Assembly: GCF_025421775.1 (NCBI RefSeq)
Contig: NZ_JAOEFX010000001.1
Coordinates: forward strand, 248,001-312,000
Source of the DNA: Paenarthrobacter aurescens
GTDB taxonomy: Bacteria > Actinomycetota > Actinomycetes > Actinomycetales > Micrococcaceae
Direction: 5' to 3'
DNA: 64,000 nucleotides
The notes under the pieces were generated by a model, which searched no databases, had not been told where the DNA came from, and saw only the letters and a program-made list of their open reading frames with translations. Made by a program: the position numbers and the translations under genes. Below, in pieces: positions 1 to 8,743 of this stretch (positions are counted from its first letter, which is position 1; the number at the start of each line of letters is the position of its first letter).

Positions 1-539
1 CGGGCACTGCCGGAGAATCCATCCAGGCCGTTCAAGTCCGCGGCCGCTGCAAGCGACCCTGAAATCAGGGCGGAGTGGACGTCGATCCGTGAGAGGTACA
101 CCCGCCGTCCCCCTCCAGCCCGTTCGATCTCTTCGAGGGTTGGAAGCGTGGGATCGTTCCATTGCGTTTCGTCCCAGCCATGGCCCACGATGATGCCGGA
201 ACCTCCGGCAGTGGCCACGGCGTCGAGCAGCTCGTTTGCCGAACGCACGGCGGTGAGCGTGAGGCCCGTGAGTGCCAGGCCCGTTTCGGTCAGGTGCACA
301 TGCGAATCCACGAAGCCTGGCGCCAGGAGGGCGCCGCGGAGGTCGATGATTTCCATGGACGAATCAGCGATCGAGGTGGCTGCCTGTTCGGAGCCCACCC
401 AGGCGACGGTGTCACCGTCTACCACCATGGCCGTAGCAAAGGGATCTGCAGCCGTATATATCGAACCGTTGCGGTACATCGTGACCTTGCGGTCGCGTTC
501 GTTGCGGTCACGGCCTGCCGGCACGCCTGGCTGGTTCAT
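1..539 (-). CDS. amidohydrolase family protein (partial, C-terminus outside window)
   Basis: The reading frame starts with ATG at 539 and stays open to the window edge, so about the first 180 residues are visible. The N-terminal beta-sandwich segment is followed by DLRGALLAPGFVDSHVHLTE, in which DSHVHL is the first metal-binding strand of the amidohydrolase superfamily. The later GHGWDETQW stretch matches the amidohydrolase-3 (YtcJ-like) subgroup. Such enzymes hydrolyse amide or other C-N bonds in the cytoplasm, but the substrate cannot be told from this part. A GGAG ribosome site lies 9 bases upstream. The gene follows the helicase gene by about 50 bases on the same strand and is probably its operon partner. 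Confidence 0.85.
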   Translation of the reverse strand, partial: MNQPGVPAGRDRNERDRKVTMYRNGSIYTAADPFATAMVVDGDTVAWVGSEQAATSIADSSMEIIDLRGALLAPGFVDSHVHLTETGLALTGLTLTAVRSANELLDAVATAGGSGIIVGHGWDETQWNDPTLPTLEEIERAGGGRRVYLSRIDVHSALISGSLAAAADLNGLDGFSGSA

Positions 540-591
540 GCGTTGTGCTCCTTGAGCGTTGAAAACAGTCGTTCAGTGAAGAGGGCGGGGG

Positions 592-3567
592 TTAGGCCAC
601 CGCGGAGTAGGCCACGACGCCGCGGCGGACCAAATCAATGGACTCGCGGCAGATCCTCGCCAGCCGTGGATCCAGTTGGGGTATTTTCGCCAGTTGGTCC
701 AAGAGGTCCACTACTTGTTTGGCCCACCGGACGAAGTCGCCGGCAGCGAGGTCGGTTCCGCTGAGCACGTCCTGGAGGTGACGGCCCTTTGCCCACTTGT
801 ACATCGGCCACATGAGTCCAAGTTCCGGTTCCCCGGTCAAGGGAAGCCTGTTGTGCTCCTCGGTATCCTCCAGTTGCGACCATTCGCGGATGACAATGTC
901 CACGGCGGGTTCAAGTGAAACGGTAGGCATCTTGGGCCGTAGCCCGCGATCCTCGCGTTTGGCCTGGTAAACCAGCGTGCTGGCAAGGGAGGCCAGTTCG
1001 GCGGCATCGAGGTCGTTGATGGCGCCCCGCCGCACGGACTGCGAAATCAGCAGGTCCTTTTCTCCGTAGATCCGGCGGAGCCGCTGGCCATCGGCGCTGA
1101 TGGTGACCTGCCCGGCGTCGTTCGTTTCCAGGTAGCCGTAGACAGAGAGAACGTCGCAGACGCGGTCGAACGTCTTGGCAATGGTGTTGGTTCGGCCTTG
1201 GATCTGCCGGACCAGGCCGTCGGTCTCCTTGCGCAGCTTCCACCAGCGCTCCGACCACCGTGCGTGATCCTCCCGCTCACTGCAGCCATGGCACGGATGC
1301 GCCCGCAGCGCCCGTCTCAGATCCGCGATCTTCTTTTCCTGGTCCGGCAGCCGGGCGCCAAGGCCGAAGTCCTCGTGCCTGCTGTTCCGGCGGCTATGCG
1401 GTGCATCCTCGCTGATGGCGTGACGCATCGACGAAGCCAGATCGCGACGGGCCTTGGGAACTTTGGCGTTGAACGATTTTGGAATGCGGATCCGGGTCAC
1501 GGGTGACACAGGCCCTTCGAGGTCGTGGACGCCGATGCGCCGGAGCTGGTTATCCGACGTGAGCACAGATGGCCGGGGCTCGCGGGCGTTGGGATCCACC
1601 TCAAGCACCACTGCATGCCCGGCCAGCCTGCCGCTGTAGATACTGATGACGTCGCCCGGAATCAGCCGGGTCAAGGATTCAGCCACGTGGGATTTGCGGG
1701 CCCGCTGATGGTCCCGGGCAGCGAAATTCTCGGCATCGCTGAGTTCCCGCCGGAGTTTCGCATACTCGGTGAAGTCGCCCAAGTGGCATTGCATTGATTT
1801 TGCATAGCCTGCCAGTGACTCTTCACGCCCACGTACTTGCCTGGCCAGGCCCACCACGGAGCGGTCCGCCTGGAATTGCGCGAAGGAGGATTCGAGGATT
1901 TCACGAGCCCGCACACGGCCAAACTGGGCAATCAGGTTGATGCTCATGTTGTAGGTGGGCCTGAAACTGGAATTCAGGGGGTAGGTGCGTCGTGAGGCCA
2001 GCCCGGCGACTGCGGCGGGATCTGTTCCCGGTTGCCACAGCACAACAGCGTGGCCTTCGACGTCGATGCCTCGGCGTCCGGCCCGTCCGGTGAGTTGGGT
2101 GTACTCCCCCGCGGTGATGTTGACATGTGCTTCACCGTTGTACTTTTCCAGCTTTTCCAGGACCACGCAGCGGGCGGGCATATTGACCCCGAGCGCGAGC
2201 GTTTCGGTGGCAAAGACGGCTTTGACCAGGCCATCGGCGAAGAGTTTCTCCACCACTTCCTTGAACGTAGGGAGCATGCCTGCGTGGTGTGCCGCGAAAC
2301 CCCTGATCAGGCCGTCACGCCAACCCCAGAAGCCGAGGACATCGAGGTCGTCCGCAGGAATTTCGTGGCTTGCCTCGTCCACGCGCTGCGCGATGATCTG
2401 CTGCTCACGCTCCGTTGTCAGCCACAGCCCGGATGCGGCGCACTGGGCTACTGCCGCGTCACAGCCGGCCCTGGAGAAGATGAAGGTGATGGCAGGCAGG
2501 AGATCCTGGCGCCTGAGGCTCTCGATGACTTGGGGACGGCTGGCCTTCCGGACAGGACTGCGCTGTTCGGACTGCTGCCGCTCATCACGGGAGCGGTCCT
2601 GGCGGCGGCGACTCCGCCCACCATGGCCGAATCGGCCACTCATGTTCATCCGGCTCTCAGACCGGGCCATGGCCAGGAGGTCCGGATTGACCTCGAACTC
2701 GGGGCCGGTGACTGCTTGGCGGACCCGGCCGGCTGATGAACGCTTGGCCTGGACGCTCCGAACCTCAGCGGCTGCGGGTTCGCTCACCCCTTCGTCCGAC
2801 TCGGAAAGGTCCGGAGCCTCCGTTTCCTGTGTACCCGGTGCCTGGGGTGCAATCTCGTCAAAAGTAGTGTCACCGGCGAAGAGGTCCACTATTTCCCGGC
2901 CCACCATGACGTGCTGCCATAGGGGTACGGGACGGTGCTCGGAGACGATGACGTCTGTATCGCCGCGCACTGTATCCAGCCAGGCACCAAACTCTTCGGC
3001 GTTGGAAACCGTGGCACTCAGTGAGGCAACCTGCACCTCGCTGGGCAGATGGATGATGACTTCTTCCCAGACTGCTCCCCGGAATCGATCGGCCAGGTAA
3101 TGGACCTCGTCCATCACCACGAATCCCAGGTCTCCTAGGGTCTCCGAATCGGCATACAGCATGTTCCGAAGCACTTCGGTGGTCATCACCACAACAGGGG
3201 CTTCACCGTTGATGGTGGTGTCGCCGGTCAGCAAACCAACATTGGCCGCACCGTACTTGGAGGCCAGTTCCGAGAACTTTTGGTTGCTCAGGGCTTTGAT
3301 TGGGGTGGTGTAGAAGGCTTTGAGTCCCCGCTCCAGCGCAAGGTATATCGCGAACTCGCCAACGATCGTCTTGCCGGCGCCTGTGGGGGCCGCCACCAGG
3401 ACCCCGCGGCCCTCCTGGAGAGACCTGCAGGCCTCGCGTTGGAAGTCATCCAGGTCAAAGTCCAGGGAACGGGCGAAGGCGCCCAAGTATGTTTTCGACT
3501 CAGCTGCCCGTTGGGCTGCAGCCTGATAACGGTCTGATGGTGATGAAGACCCGGATATGGAAGACAT
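592..3567 (-). CDS. helY: DEAD/DEAH-box RNA helicase, Ski2/Mtr4-like (HelY type)
   Basis: This is a 991-residue superfamily 2 helicase. Seen directly: a Q-motif-like DDFQREAC near residue 41, Walker A PTGAGKT at 61-67, the DEVH box at 153-156, a motif VI stretch LTGRAGRRG near 495, and a C-terminal DSHCT-like region containing CHGCSEREDHARW. It should unwind RNA using ATP in the cytoplasm. Actinobacterial HelY proteins have this length and layout. Between roughly 235 and 345 there is a low-complexity insertion, first acidic and then Arg/Ser/Gln-rich (GRSRRRQDRSRDERQQSEQR), which is not part of the helicase core. The start ATG at 3567 has only a weak ribosome site. It follows tatC by 24 bases. 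The fold is certain, the RNA target is unknown. Confidence 0.93.
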   Translation of the reverse strand: MSSISGSSSPSDRYQAAAQRAAESKTYLGAFARSLDFDLDDFQREACRSLQEGRGVLVAAPTGAGKTIVGEFAIYLALERGLKAFYTTPIKALSNQKFSELASKYGAANVGLLTGDTTINGEAPVVVMTTEVLRNMLYADSETLGDLGFVVMDEVHYLADRFRGAVWEEVIIHLPSEVQVASLSATVSNAEEFGAWLDTVRGDTDVIVSEHRPVPLWQHVMVGREIVDLFAGDTTFDEIAPQAPGTQETEAPDLSESDEGVSEPAAAEVRSVQAKRSSAGRVRQAVTGPEFEVNPDLLAMARSESRMNMSGRFGHGGRSRRRQDRSRDERQQSEQRSPVRKASRPQVIESLRRQDLLPAITFIFSRAGCDAAVAQCAASGLWLTTEREQQIIAQRVDEASHEIPADDLDVLGFWGWRDGLIRGFAAHHAGMLPTFKEVVEKLFADGLVKAVFATETLALGVNMPARCVVLEKLEKYNGEAHVNITAGEYTQLTGRAGRRGIDVEGHAVVLWQPGTDPAAVAGLASRRTYPLNSSFRPTYNMSINLIAQFGRVRAREILESSFAQFQADRSVVGLARQVRGREESLAGYAKSMQCHLGDFTEYAKLRRELSDAENFAARDHQRARKSHVAESLTRLIPGDVISIYSGRLAGHAVVLEVDPNAREPRPSVLTSDNQLRRIGVHDLEGPVSPVTRIRIPKSFNAKVPKARRDLASSMRHAISEDAPHSRRNSRHEDFGLGARLPDQEKKIADLRRALRAHPCHGCSEREDHARWSERWWKLRKETDGLVRQIQGRTNTIAKTFDRVCDVLSVYGYLETNDAGQVTISADGQRLRRIYGEKDLLISQSVRRGAINDLDAAELASLASTLVYQAKREDRGLRPKMPTVSLEPAVDIVIREWSQLEDTEEHNRLPLTGEPELGLMWPMYKWAKGRHLQDVLSGTDLAAGDFVRWAKQVVDLLDQLAKIPQLDPRLARICRESIDLVRRGVVAYSAVA

Positions 3568-3591
3568 GCATCAAGCCTAGTGGCCCAAGGT

Positions 3592-4428
3592 CTAGAGATT
3601 CTCCAGATCCGTGGCCGGGGTGGCGATGTCTGCAGTGGCTTCAGTCTCAGCTGCCCGCTTGATGGCGCGGCGCTCACGGCGCCGATCGTTCCAGAGGCAG
3701 ACACCGATGGCCGCGAAGAACAGGAGCAGCATGGGCGCTGCCAGGTAGAACATGCTCATGGCGTCAGCGCCGGGAGCCGCCATCGCAGCGAACAAGCACA
3801 CCAGGAAGATGGTAATTCGCCAGCTCTTGACCAGTTGCTTGCCCTTGATAATTCCAGCGAGGTTTAATCCCACCAGCACTACGGGTACAAGGAAGGCGAT
3901 CCCGAAGGCCAGCAGGAGCCGGAGGACGAAGGCCAGGTAGATTTCAGCGCTGATGAAGTTCGACCCACCGACCGGTGTGAAGTCGGTCAGCACGCGAACG
4001 GCGTTGGGCAGCACCAGCCAGGCAAGCAGGACACCACCGATGAACAGCGGTACCGCTGCAGCCACGAAGGACAGCGCCAAGCGCCGCTCCTTCTTGTGGA
4101 GCCCGGGGACAATGAAGGCCCAAAGCTGGTAGATCCAGACAGGGCTTGAAAGGATTACGCCGAGGAAGACCGAAACCTGGACCATGAGGTCGAAGGAACT
4201 GGCCACGCCATCGAAGTTCAGCGTGGCAGCGCGTCCCTCTTTTTCGTTGAGGTCCTTGATCGGTTTGATCAATGCTTCAAGGAGGGGCTGGTAGACGATG
4301 AAGCCCACCACAGTTCCCACAATGACGCCGATTGCAGCCTTGAAGAGCCGGTTTCGCAGCTCCTTGAGGTGATCCAGGAGCGCCATCCGGGCTTCGGGGT
4401 TGGCCTTGCGCCCCTTCGTCTCTACCAC
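3592..4428 (-). CDS. tatC: Sec-independent protein translocase TatC
   Basis: TatC is the membrane receptor for twin-arginine signal peptides and acts with TatA to export folded proteins. The 278-residue product carries the family start MALLDHLKELRNRL at about residue 15, then six hydrophobic segments and the conserved SSPVWIYQLWAFIVPGL loop. The C-terminal tail is Arg-rich and then acidic. The frame opens with GTG at 4428. Translation could instead begin nearer the MALLDHL motif. tatA ends 6 bases upstream, so the two are translated from one message. Confidence 0.97.
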   Translation of the reverse strand: MVETKGRKANPEARMALLDHLKELRNRLFKAAIGVIVGTVVGFIVYQPLLEALIKPIKDLNEKEGRAATLNFDGVASSFDLMVQVSVFLGVILSSPVWIYQLWAFIVPGLHKKERRLALSFVAAAVPLFIGGVLLAWLVLPNAVRVLTDFTPVGGSNFISAEIYLAFVLRLLLAFGIAFLVPVVLVGLNLAGIIKGKQLVKSWRITIFLVCLFAAMAAPGADAMSMFYLAAPMLLLFFAAIGVCLWNDRRRERRAIKRAAETEATADIATPATDLENL

Positions 4429-4434
4429 TTCTTT

Positions 4435-4701
4435 TTAGACGCGGTTGGAGGGCGGAACGTCGGTCTCGCCGTTGTTCTTGGCCTTTGCGTCCGGGTGGCC
4501 CACTACCTTGCCTTCGACGGCGTCGGAAGCGTCCGGGGTGTCCTTCTCGGAAGAACCATCCTTCTTCATTTCCCGGACCTCAGACTTGAAAATGCGCATC
4601 GACTGCCCGATGCTGCGCGCCATGGACGGCAGCTTGGGTGCTGCGAAGAGCACCAGAGCCAGGACGATGATGATGATGAGATGCCAGCCTTCGAGCCTCA
4701 T
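4435..4701 (-). CDS. tatA: Sec-independent protein translocase TatA
   Basis: This is the pore-forming subunit of the Tat system. The 88-residue protein has the classical layout: one N-terminal membrane helix (about residues 5-22, LIIIIVLALVLFAAPKLP), a hinge, the amphipathic helix MARSIGQSMRIFKSEVREM, and a charged hydrophilic tail. No TatB-like gene is visible in the window, so a TatAC-only arrangement or a distant tatB is possible. A ribosome site (AAGGACC) precedes ATG 4701. It is followed at 6 bases by tatC. Confidence 0.95.
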   Translation of the reverse strand: MRLEGWHLIIIIVLALVLFAAPKLPSMARSIGQSMRIFKSEVREMKKDGSSEKDTPDASDAVEGKVVGHPDAKAKNNGETDVPPSNRV

Positions 4702-4737
4702 GTGGGGAGGTCCTTTCCTTTTGGATACATCCTACGT

Positions 4738-5088
4738 CTATCTGAATTCAATGTCGTGCAGGGATTGGGGCTGACCCCGCTCTGCTTTGCGCTTGACGCG
4801 CTTTTGGCGACGAACTTCCTGGCGGAAGGCTTTGGCCGTCAGGTAATCATGACGCATCTGCTCCGGCGAGGCAAAAATTGCGGAGCCCGGTTCGGCGCGG
4901 CCTTCCGTCGTTTCAACGTCGGAGGTTTCCGCGACAGGAGAAAGGTTGCTGAAACGTTTACCCGCATCACCCAATTCATGAACAGTTGACATGAATTTCC
5001 TGAACAGGCGATACCCCAGCGTCAGGTGAAGCAGCAACGAAAGGGCTATGAGCGCGATCCACAACAGGATCCAGAACCACCAAGGCAT
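4738..5088 (-). CDS. small single-pass membrane protein, function unknown
   Basis: The 116-residue product begins MPWWFWILLWIALIALSLLLH, a single strongly hydrophobic N-terminal segment, followed by a charged cytoplasmic domain rich in Arg, Lys and Glu. I do not recognise a named family. It lies between pafBC (9 bases upstream) and tatA (36 bases downstream) on the same strand. A TatB-like role can be imagined because of the topology and position, but it lacks the TatB Gly-Pro hinge, so I do not assign it. Confidence 0.75.
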   Translation of the reverse strand: MPWWFWILLWIALIALSLLLHLTLGYRLFRKFMSTVHELGDAGKRFSNLSPVAETSDVETTEGRAEPGSAIFASPEQMRHDYLTAKAFRQEVRRQKRVKRKAERGQPQSLHDIEFR

Positions 5089-5097
5089 CTGAGTAGT

Positions 5098-7116
5098 CTA
5101 GCCAGCCTTGCTGTGGGAAGGAGAGTCGTACTGGGCCAGGGCTGCTTCGAGCCAGGTACGGGCTTCCGCGCGCAGCGTCCTGGGCTGGAGGATCCGGACC
5201 GATCCCCCATGCTGGGAAACAAACATGGGCAGCCACCCGGCGTCGCCGAACCGCACCTCGGCGAGGAGTCCGCCGTCGGGCAATTCCGCCGTACGCTCGG
5301 CGTAGTAGTCATCGGCCAGCCCGGCGCCCTGCCGGGTCAGCTGCAGGACCACCAGGACGTCGTCGTCGCTGGGCGTGAACAGCCGGGCCGGAAAATCTTC
5401 CGCGGCGGTTACGGTGCCCGATGCGGGACGGCCATTTGGCTCAACGACTTCCACCCTGTCCAGACGGAAGTTCCGGATGCCCGCCTTGCTGTGGCAGTAC
5501 GCCTCGAAGTACCACGTGTTGTCCAGTGAGTAGAGCCGCAGGGGGTCGACGTCCCGTTCCGTCACCTCGTCCCGTTGCCGGGACAAGTACCGCAGGCGGA
5601 GTTGTTGGCGGTCCCTGATTGCCCGGGTAATGGTGGCGAACGCCTGTGACTGTTCCGGCGCAACGGATTGGCCGGCGACGGCCCCAGCCAACCGTCCCGC
5701 CTGCCCTGCAGCGCCTGTCAATTTGATGGTGACTGATTCCAGCGCGCTGCCGGGCTCGTCCTCAGACATCCCGGCCAGTGCCGGCAGGTCGCCCAGCATT
5801 GCCAGGCCGGTCAGCAACGCGGCCGCCTCATCTTCACTGAAACGAACTGGACGATTCAGGTCCAAGTGCTCGGAGATGTAGACGTGGTCGTTCTCCCACT
5901 GGATGTCCAGGAGGTCATCCGGGTAACCCTCGGGGAGCCCCGAGCAGATCAGGATCTTGAGATCGTCAATAAGGGCCTTGCGGGAAATGCCAAAGTGGTC
6001 CGCGACTTCCTGGATGTGCAGGCCTTGATGATGCACCAGGAAAGGTACCAGCTGCAGCATCCTGGCCAGCTGGTCCTCGGAGGTACGCTTCCGCGCCCGT
6101 GGCGCCCGTTCAGCCTCCGGGAACCCGACCGGTACTGACGGGGCGTCATCAAAGTCCACGGCACCTCTGAGGCGGCGTACGACGGCGGTACGCAGCTCAG
6201 GGGGACCCTCCACCTGGACGTGGGGGCCGTAGGAGGCCAATTCCTCGGCAAGCTGCTCCGGATCGCGGAATTCAACCGTGATGCGGTCACGGTTGCTGAC
6301 GCCGGGAGCTTCTTCGACGGCGTCGGCCCGTTTCCGCAGCGCAAGCAGGCGGTCCTTGTCGAGGTCAAGGACGGCGCGTTGGACCGGTAGTTCGTTGAGC
6401 GCGTCCAACTCGGCACGGGCGTTGAAGTTTTCGGGTGGCTCGAACGTAGTCCCAGCCACTATGCCCACTGCTGTTGTCATCCGCGAGAGCCTGAAGAGCC
6501 TCTTGGCATTCCTCCCCCGGTCCAGGCCCACGAGGTACCACTGGCCGAAGCGGCTGCCGAGTCCCCAGGGTTCAACTTCGCGGACTTCTTCCCGCCCCGT
6601 GCTGATGGCGAGGTAGCCGAAACGGACTGGGTGCCGTCCGTGCATGGCCGCCACGACGTCGTCGAAGGCCTGTCCGGCCGGTTTGATGCGTGGTTGTACG
6701 CCTGCGGGGAGGTCGACGTCGGTGAAGCCTCCAGCGGCCTGCAGCTTGCGGACAGCGTTGGCAGCGGCAGTGCCCAAGGCTGCACGTTCCCATAGCTGGG
6801 AAGCGAGCAGGAGGACAGTGCACTCTGCGGGGGTCAGGTTGACCTCAGGAAGCCTGTTGGAGTCCTTGCCGATGCGGTAGCGCGTCGTCGCAGGATCATC
6901 CGATCCGAAGTTCCGCGGATCCATCAGGGTCTCGATCTCAAAACCGAACTGCTTGAGATCCACTTTGTCGCGCTCGAACATGCGTCCAAAGGCGACATCG
7001 CTTTCGGCGGCATCGTGGTACACCTTCTCGCGCAGGACGGAGCGCGGAAGCCCCACCCTGGTATTGAGCAAGGCGAGAAGGAGGTTCAGGAGTCGTTCAG
7101 TGCGGGATGCGGACAC
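5098..7116 (-). CDS. pafBC: fused PafB-PafC transcription activator, two WYL domains
   Basis: PafBC is the regulator of the LexA-independent DNA-damage response in actinobacteria. In mycobacteria PafB and PafC are separate genes, but here one 672-residue frame holds both halves. The first half has an N-terminal winged-helix (TERLLNLLLALLNTRVGLPR) and a WYL domain at about 140-240. A linker at about 330-345 (RARKRTSED) leads to a second helix-turn-helix (VADHFGISRKALIDDLKIL, about 365) and a second WYL domain at about 500-590 (YFEAYCHSKAGIRNFRLDRV). The start is GTG 7116. No ribosome site precedes it, and a possible -10 (TAACGT) lies just upstream, which would give a leaderless message. A strong hairpin separates it from the prolyl isomerase gene. 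Confidence 0.93.
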   Translation of the reverse strand: MSASRTERLLNLLLALLNTRVGLPRSVLREKVYHDAAESDVAFGRMFERDKVDLKQFGFEIETLMDPRNFGSDDPATTRYRIGKDSNRLPEVNLTPAECTVLLLASQLWERAALGTAAANAVRKLQAAGGFTDVDLPAGVQPRIKPAGQAFDDVVAAMHGRHPVRFGYLAISTGREEVREVEPWGLGSRFGQWYLVGLDRGRNAKRLFRLSRMTTAVGIVAGTTFEPPENFNARAELDALNELPVQRAVLDLDKDRLLALRKRADAVEEAPGVSNRDRITVEFRDPEQLAEELASYGPHVQVEGPPELRTAVVRRLRGAVDFDDAPSVPVGFPEAERAPRARKRTSEDQLARMLQLVPFLVHHQGLHIQEVADHFGISRKALIDDLKILICSGLPEGYPDDLLDIQWENDHVYISEHLDLNRPVRFSEDEAAALLTGLAMLGDLPALAGMSEDEPGSALESVTIKLTGAAGQAGRLAGAVAGQSVAPEQSQAFATITRAIRDRQQLRLRYLSRQRDEVTERDVDPLRLYSLDNTWYFEAYCHSKAGIRNFRLDRVEVVEPNGRPASGTVTAAEDFPARLFTPSDDDVLVVLQLTRQGAGLADDYYAERTAELPDGGLLAEVRFGDAGWLPMFVSQHGGSVRILQPRTLRAEARTWLEAALAQYDSPSHSKAG

Positions 7117-7150
7117 GGTTGCTACGTTACTAAAGACCAGCCGGAAAGCA

Positions 7151-7197
7151 GCAAGGCGCGTCCCCGACCGGTGAAACCGGAGGGTGACGCGCCTTGC
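7151..7197 (-). terminator. strong hairpin ending the FKBP gene transcript
   Basis: Arms at 7151-7162 and 7186-7197 are a perfect 12-bp inverted repeat (GCAAGGCGCGTC), and a second short stem CCGGT/ACCGG sits inside at 7168-7180. It lies just after the stop of the minus-strand FKBP gene and ahead of pafBC, so it should end the upstream transcript. A clear T-tract is missing. Confidence 0.7.
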
Positions 7198-7212
7198 GAA
7201 GAGCTTGCTTTC

Positions 7213-7608
7213 CTAGCGGACAGCTACGAGGTCAACCACGAAGATCAGGGCCTCGTTTGGCTTGATCGCTCCGCCGGCACCACGGGAGCCGTAAGCGAGC
7301 TCCGAAGGGATTTCCAGGCGGCGACGGCCGCCAACCTTCATGCCCAGCAGGCCCTGGTCCCAGCCCTGGATGACCTGGCCGACCCCCACGCGGAAGTCCA
7401 AGGGAGCGCCGCGGCCCCATGATGCGTCGAATTCTTCGCCCGTGGACCAGGCGACACCGACGTAGTGGGTGGACACGGTGTCTCCGGCCTTGGCTTCCGT
7501 GCCGGTGCCTTCGATGAGGTCCGTGATGATGAGGTCCGTGGGGACGTCACCTTCCGGGAAGTCGATTTCCGGCTTGGTGCGGTCGAAGTCACGCTGACCA
7601 AATGACAT
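7213..7608 (-). CDS. FKBP-type peptidyl-prolyl cis-trans isomerase, cytoplasmic
   Basis: This is a compact single-domain FKBP of 131 residues with no signal peptide. Visible motifs are VSTHYVGVAWSTGEEFDASW, the active-site strand FRVGVGQVIQGWDQGLLGMK, and the C-terminal PSELAYGSRGAGG and LIFVVDLV. These match the FKBP fold over its whole length. It catalyses isomerisation of Xaa-Pro bonds during folding. It follows a larger lipoprotein FKBP by 85 bases and ends at the hairpin before pafBC. Confidence 0.95.
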   Translation of the reverse strand: MSFGQRDFDRTKPEIDFPEGDVPTDLIITDLIEGTGTEAKAGDTVSTHYVGVAWSTGEEFDASWGRGAPLDFRVGVGQVIQGWDQGLLGMKVGGRRRLEIPSELAYGSRGAGGAIKPNEALIFVVDLVAVR

Positions 7609-7693
7609 GGTTGCTCCTAGGTGTGAGAGACGGATTGATGTCAGGAACCAGCTTAAGCCAGTGCCCGGCTATCTTGTCGAAGTATTGGTGCTG

Positions 7694-8614
7694 CTACTTG
7701 ACGCCGAGAATGTCGACAACGAACACGAGATCGCCCTTGGCTTCGCCCTGGCCGGCCTCGCCATAGGCCAGGTCCTGCGGGATGACCAGCAGGACGCGGG
7801 AGCCCACGGTCTTGCCTTCCAGGCCCTGCGTCCAGCCCTTGATGACGCCAGTGAGCGGGAAGCTGGTTGGCTTTCCACGGTCGTAGCTGGAATCGAACTT
7901 GGTGCCGCCCACGAGGTTGACGCCGACGTAGTTGACCGTCAGGGTGTCAGTTGCCTTGACAGCAGCACCGGTGCCCTTGATGAGGTCCTGGGCGATGAGT
8001 TCCTTGGGAGCAGCAACACCCTCAACGGAAATCTGCGGAATGCCCTTATCGTCTTCCTTCACGGTGGGGAGCCCTGCCGGAGGAGTCACGGTTTCGCCTT
8101 CAGGCTTCTCCATCACTGGTGCTGGATCCTTGGCCGAGACCAGCTTGAAAACGACCAGCTGGGTGGAGGCGGGAGCTGATGCTGTGGCATTGCCCGGCGC
8201 AGCAAAGGCGATCTGTGAGCCAACCTTGGCTCCGACAATGGCGTTGTAGATCTGCTCGTTGCCGGACTTCAGCTCGTCAGTCAGCTCGATCGGCTGGGGG
8301 CCGTTGGCGTAGGCATCTTCAACCGTCTTGCCGTCGTTGCCGTCCACGGCAACGTACATCAGTTCGGCTGTCTGCCCGGCCTTCACACGCTCACCGTCGC
8401 CCTCGACAACCATCTTGATGGTGGGCTCAGCCACAGTGAGGGGCTTTGCGAACTCAACGCCGGGTGCTTTGTCGCCGTTATCAGTTACTTTCACGGAGTC
8501 GAGCTTGGTCGTGTCACCGGCCGACTGGCTGGTGGGCTCGGCGGCCGGAGTGCTTCCTCCGCACGCGGTGATGAGCAACAGGGCAGGAAGGAGAATTGCT
8601 AGGAGTCGGCGCAC
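7694..8614 (-). CDS. lipoprotein with two FKBP-like domains (prolyl isomerase)
   Basis: I place the start at GTG 8614 because it gives a clean lipoprotein signal: VRRLLAILLPALLLITACGG, with lipobox ITAC. The upstream extension of the frame to 8698 contains no signal-like sequence. The mature protein has two parts. A first FKBP-like domain (about residues 75-170, AELMYVAVDGNDGKTVEDA) has lost most of the aromatic active-site residues. A second domain (about 205-306) is canonical (LTVNYVGVNLVGGTKFDSSY, VIKGWTQGLEGK, DLAYGEAGQGE). The product should sit on the outer face of the membrane and assist folding of exported proteins. It follows pafA by about 130 bases. Confidence 0.85.
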   Translation of the reverse strand: MRRLLAILLPALLLITACGGSTPAAEPTSQSAGDTTKLDSVKVTDNGDKAPGVEFAKPLTVAEPTIKMVVEGDGERVKAGQTAELMYVAVDGNDGKTVEDAYANGPQPIELTDELKSGNEQIYNAIVGAKVGSQIAFAAPGNATASAPASTQLVVFKLVSAKDPAPVMEKPEGETVTPPAGLPTVKEDDKGIPQISVEGVAAPKELIAQDLIKGTGAAVKATDTLTVNYVGVNLVGGTKFDSSYDRGKPTSFPLTGVIKGWTQGLEGKTVGSRVLLVIPQDLAYGEAGQGEAKGDLVFVVDILGVK

Positions 8615-8716
8615 AAAAAAGACACTTTCGTCGGGGCAAAGGACACTCGGAAAGGCGCTATGCGCATCCAAGCAGGTTGTGTCTCGGGAAGAGACCACTA
8701 TCCAGAATAGCCCGTG

Positions 8717-8733
8717 AAGCTGGGAGCCAGCTT
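8717..8733 (-). other. short stem-loop between pafA and the FKBP lipoprotein gene
   Basis: AAGCTGG (8717-8723) and CCAGCTT (8727-8733) form a perfect 7-bp stem with a 3-base loop just after the pafA stop. No T-run follows on the minus strand, so it may be a transcript-stabilising or weak attenuating stem rather than a full terminator. Confidence 0.4.
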
Positions 8734-8743
8734 ATAGAGTGCG

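Noticed and set aside
4738..5088. Possible TatB in front of tatA
   Set aside because: The single N-terminal helix fits, but the TatB hinge and amphipathic pattern are not visible, so it is left as unknown.
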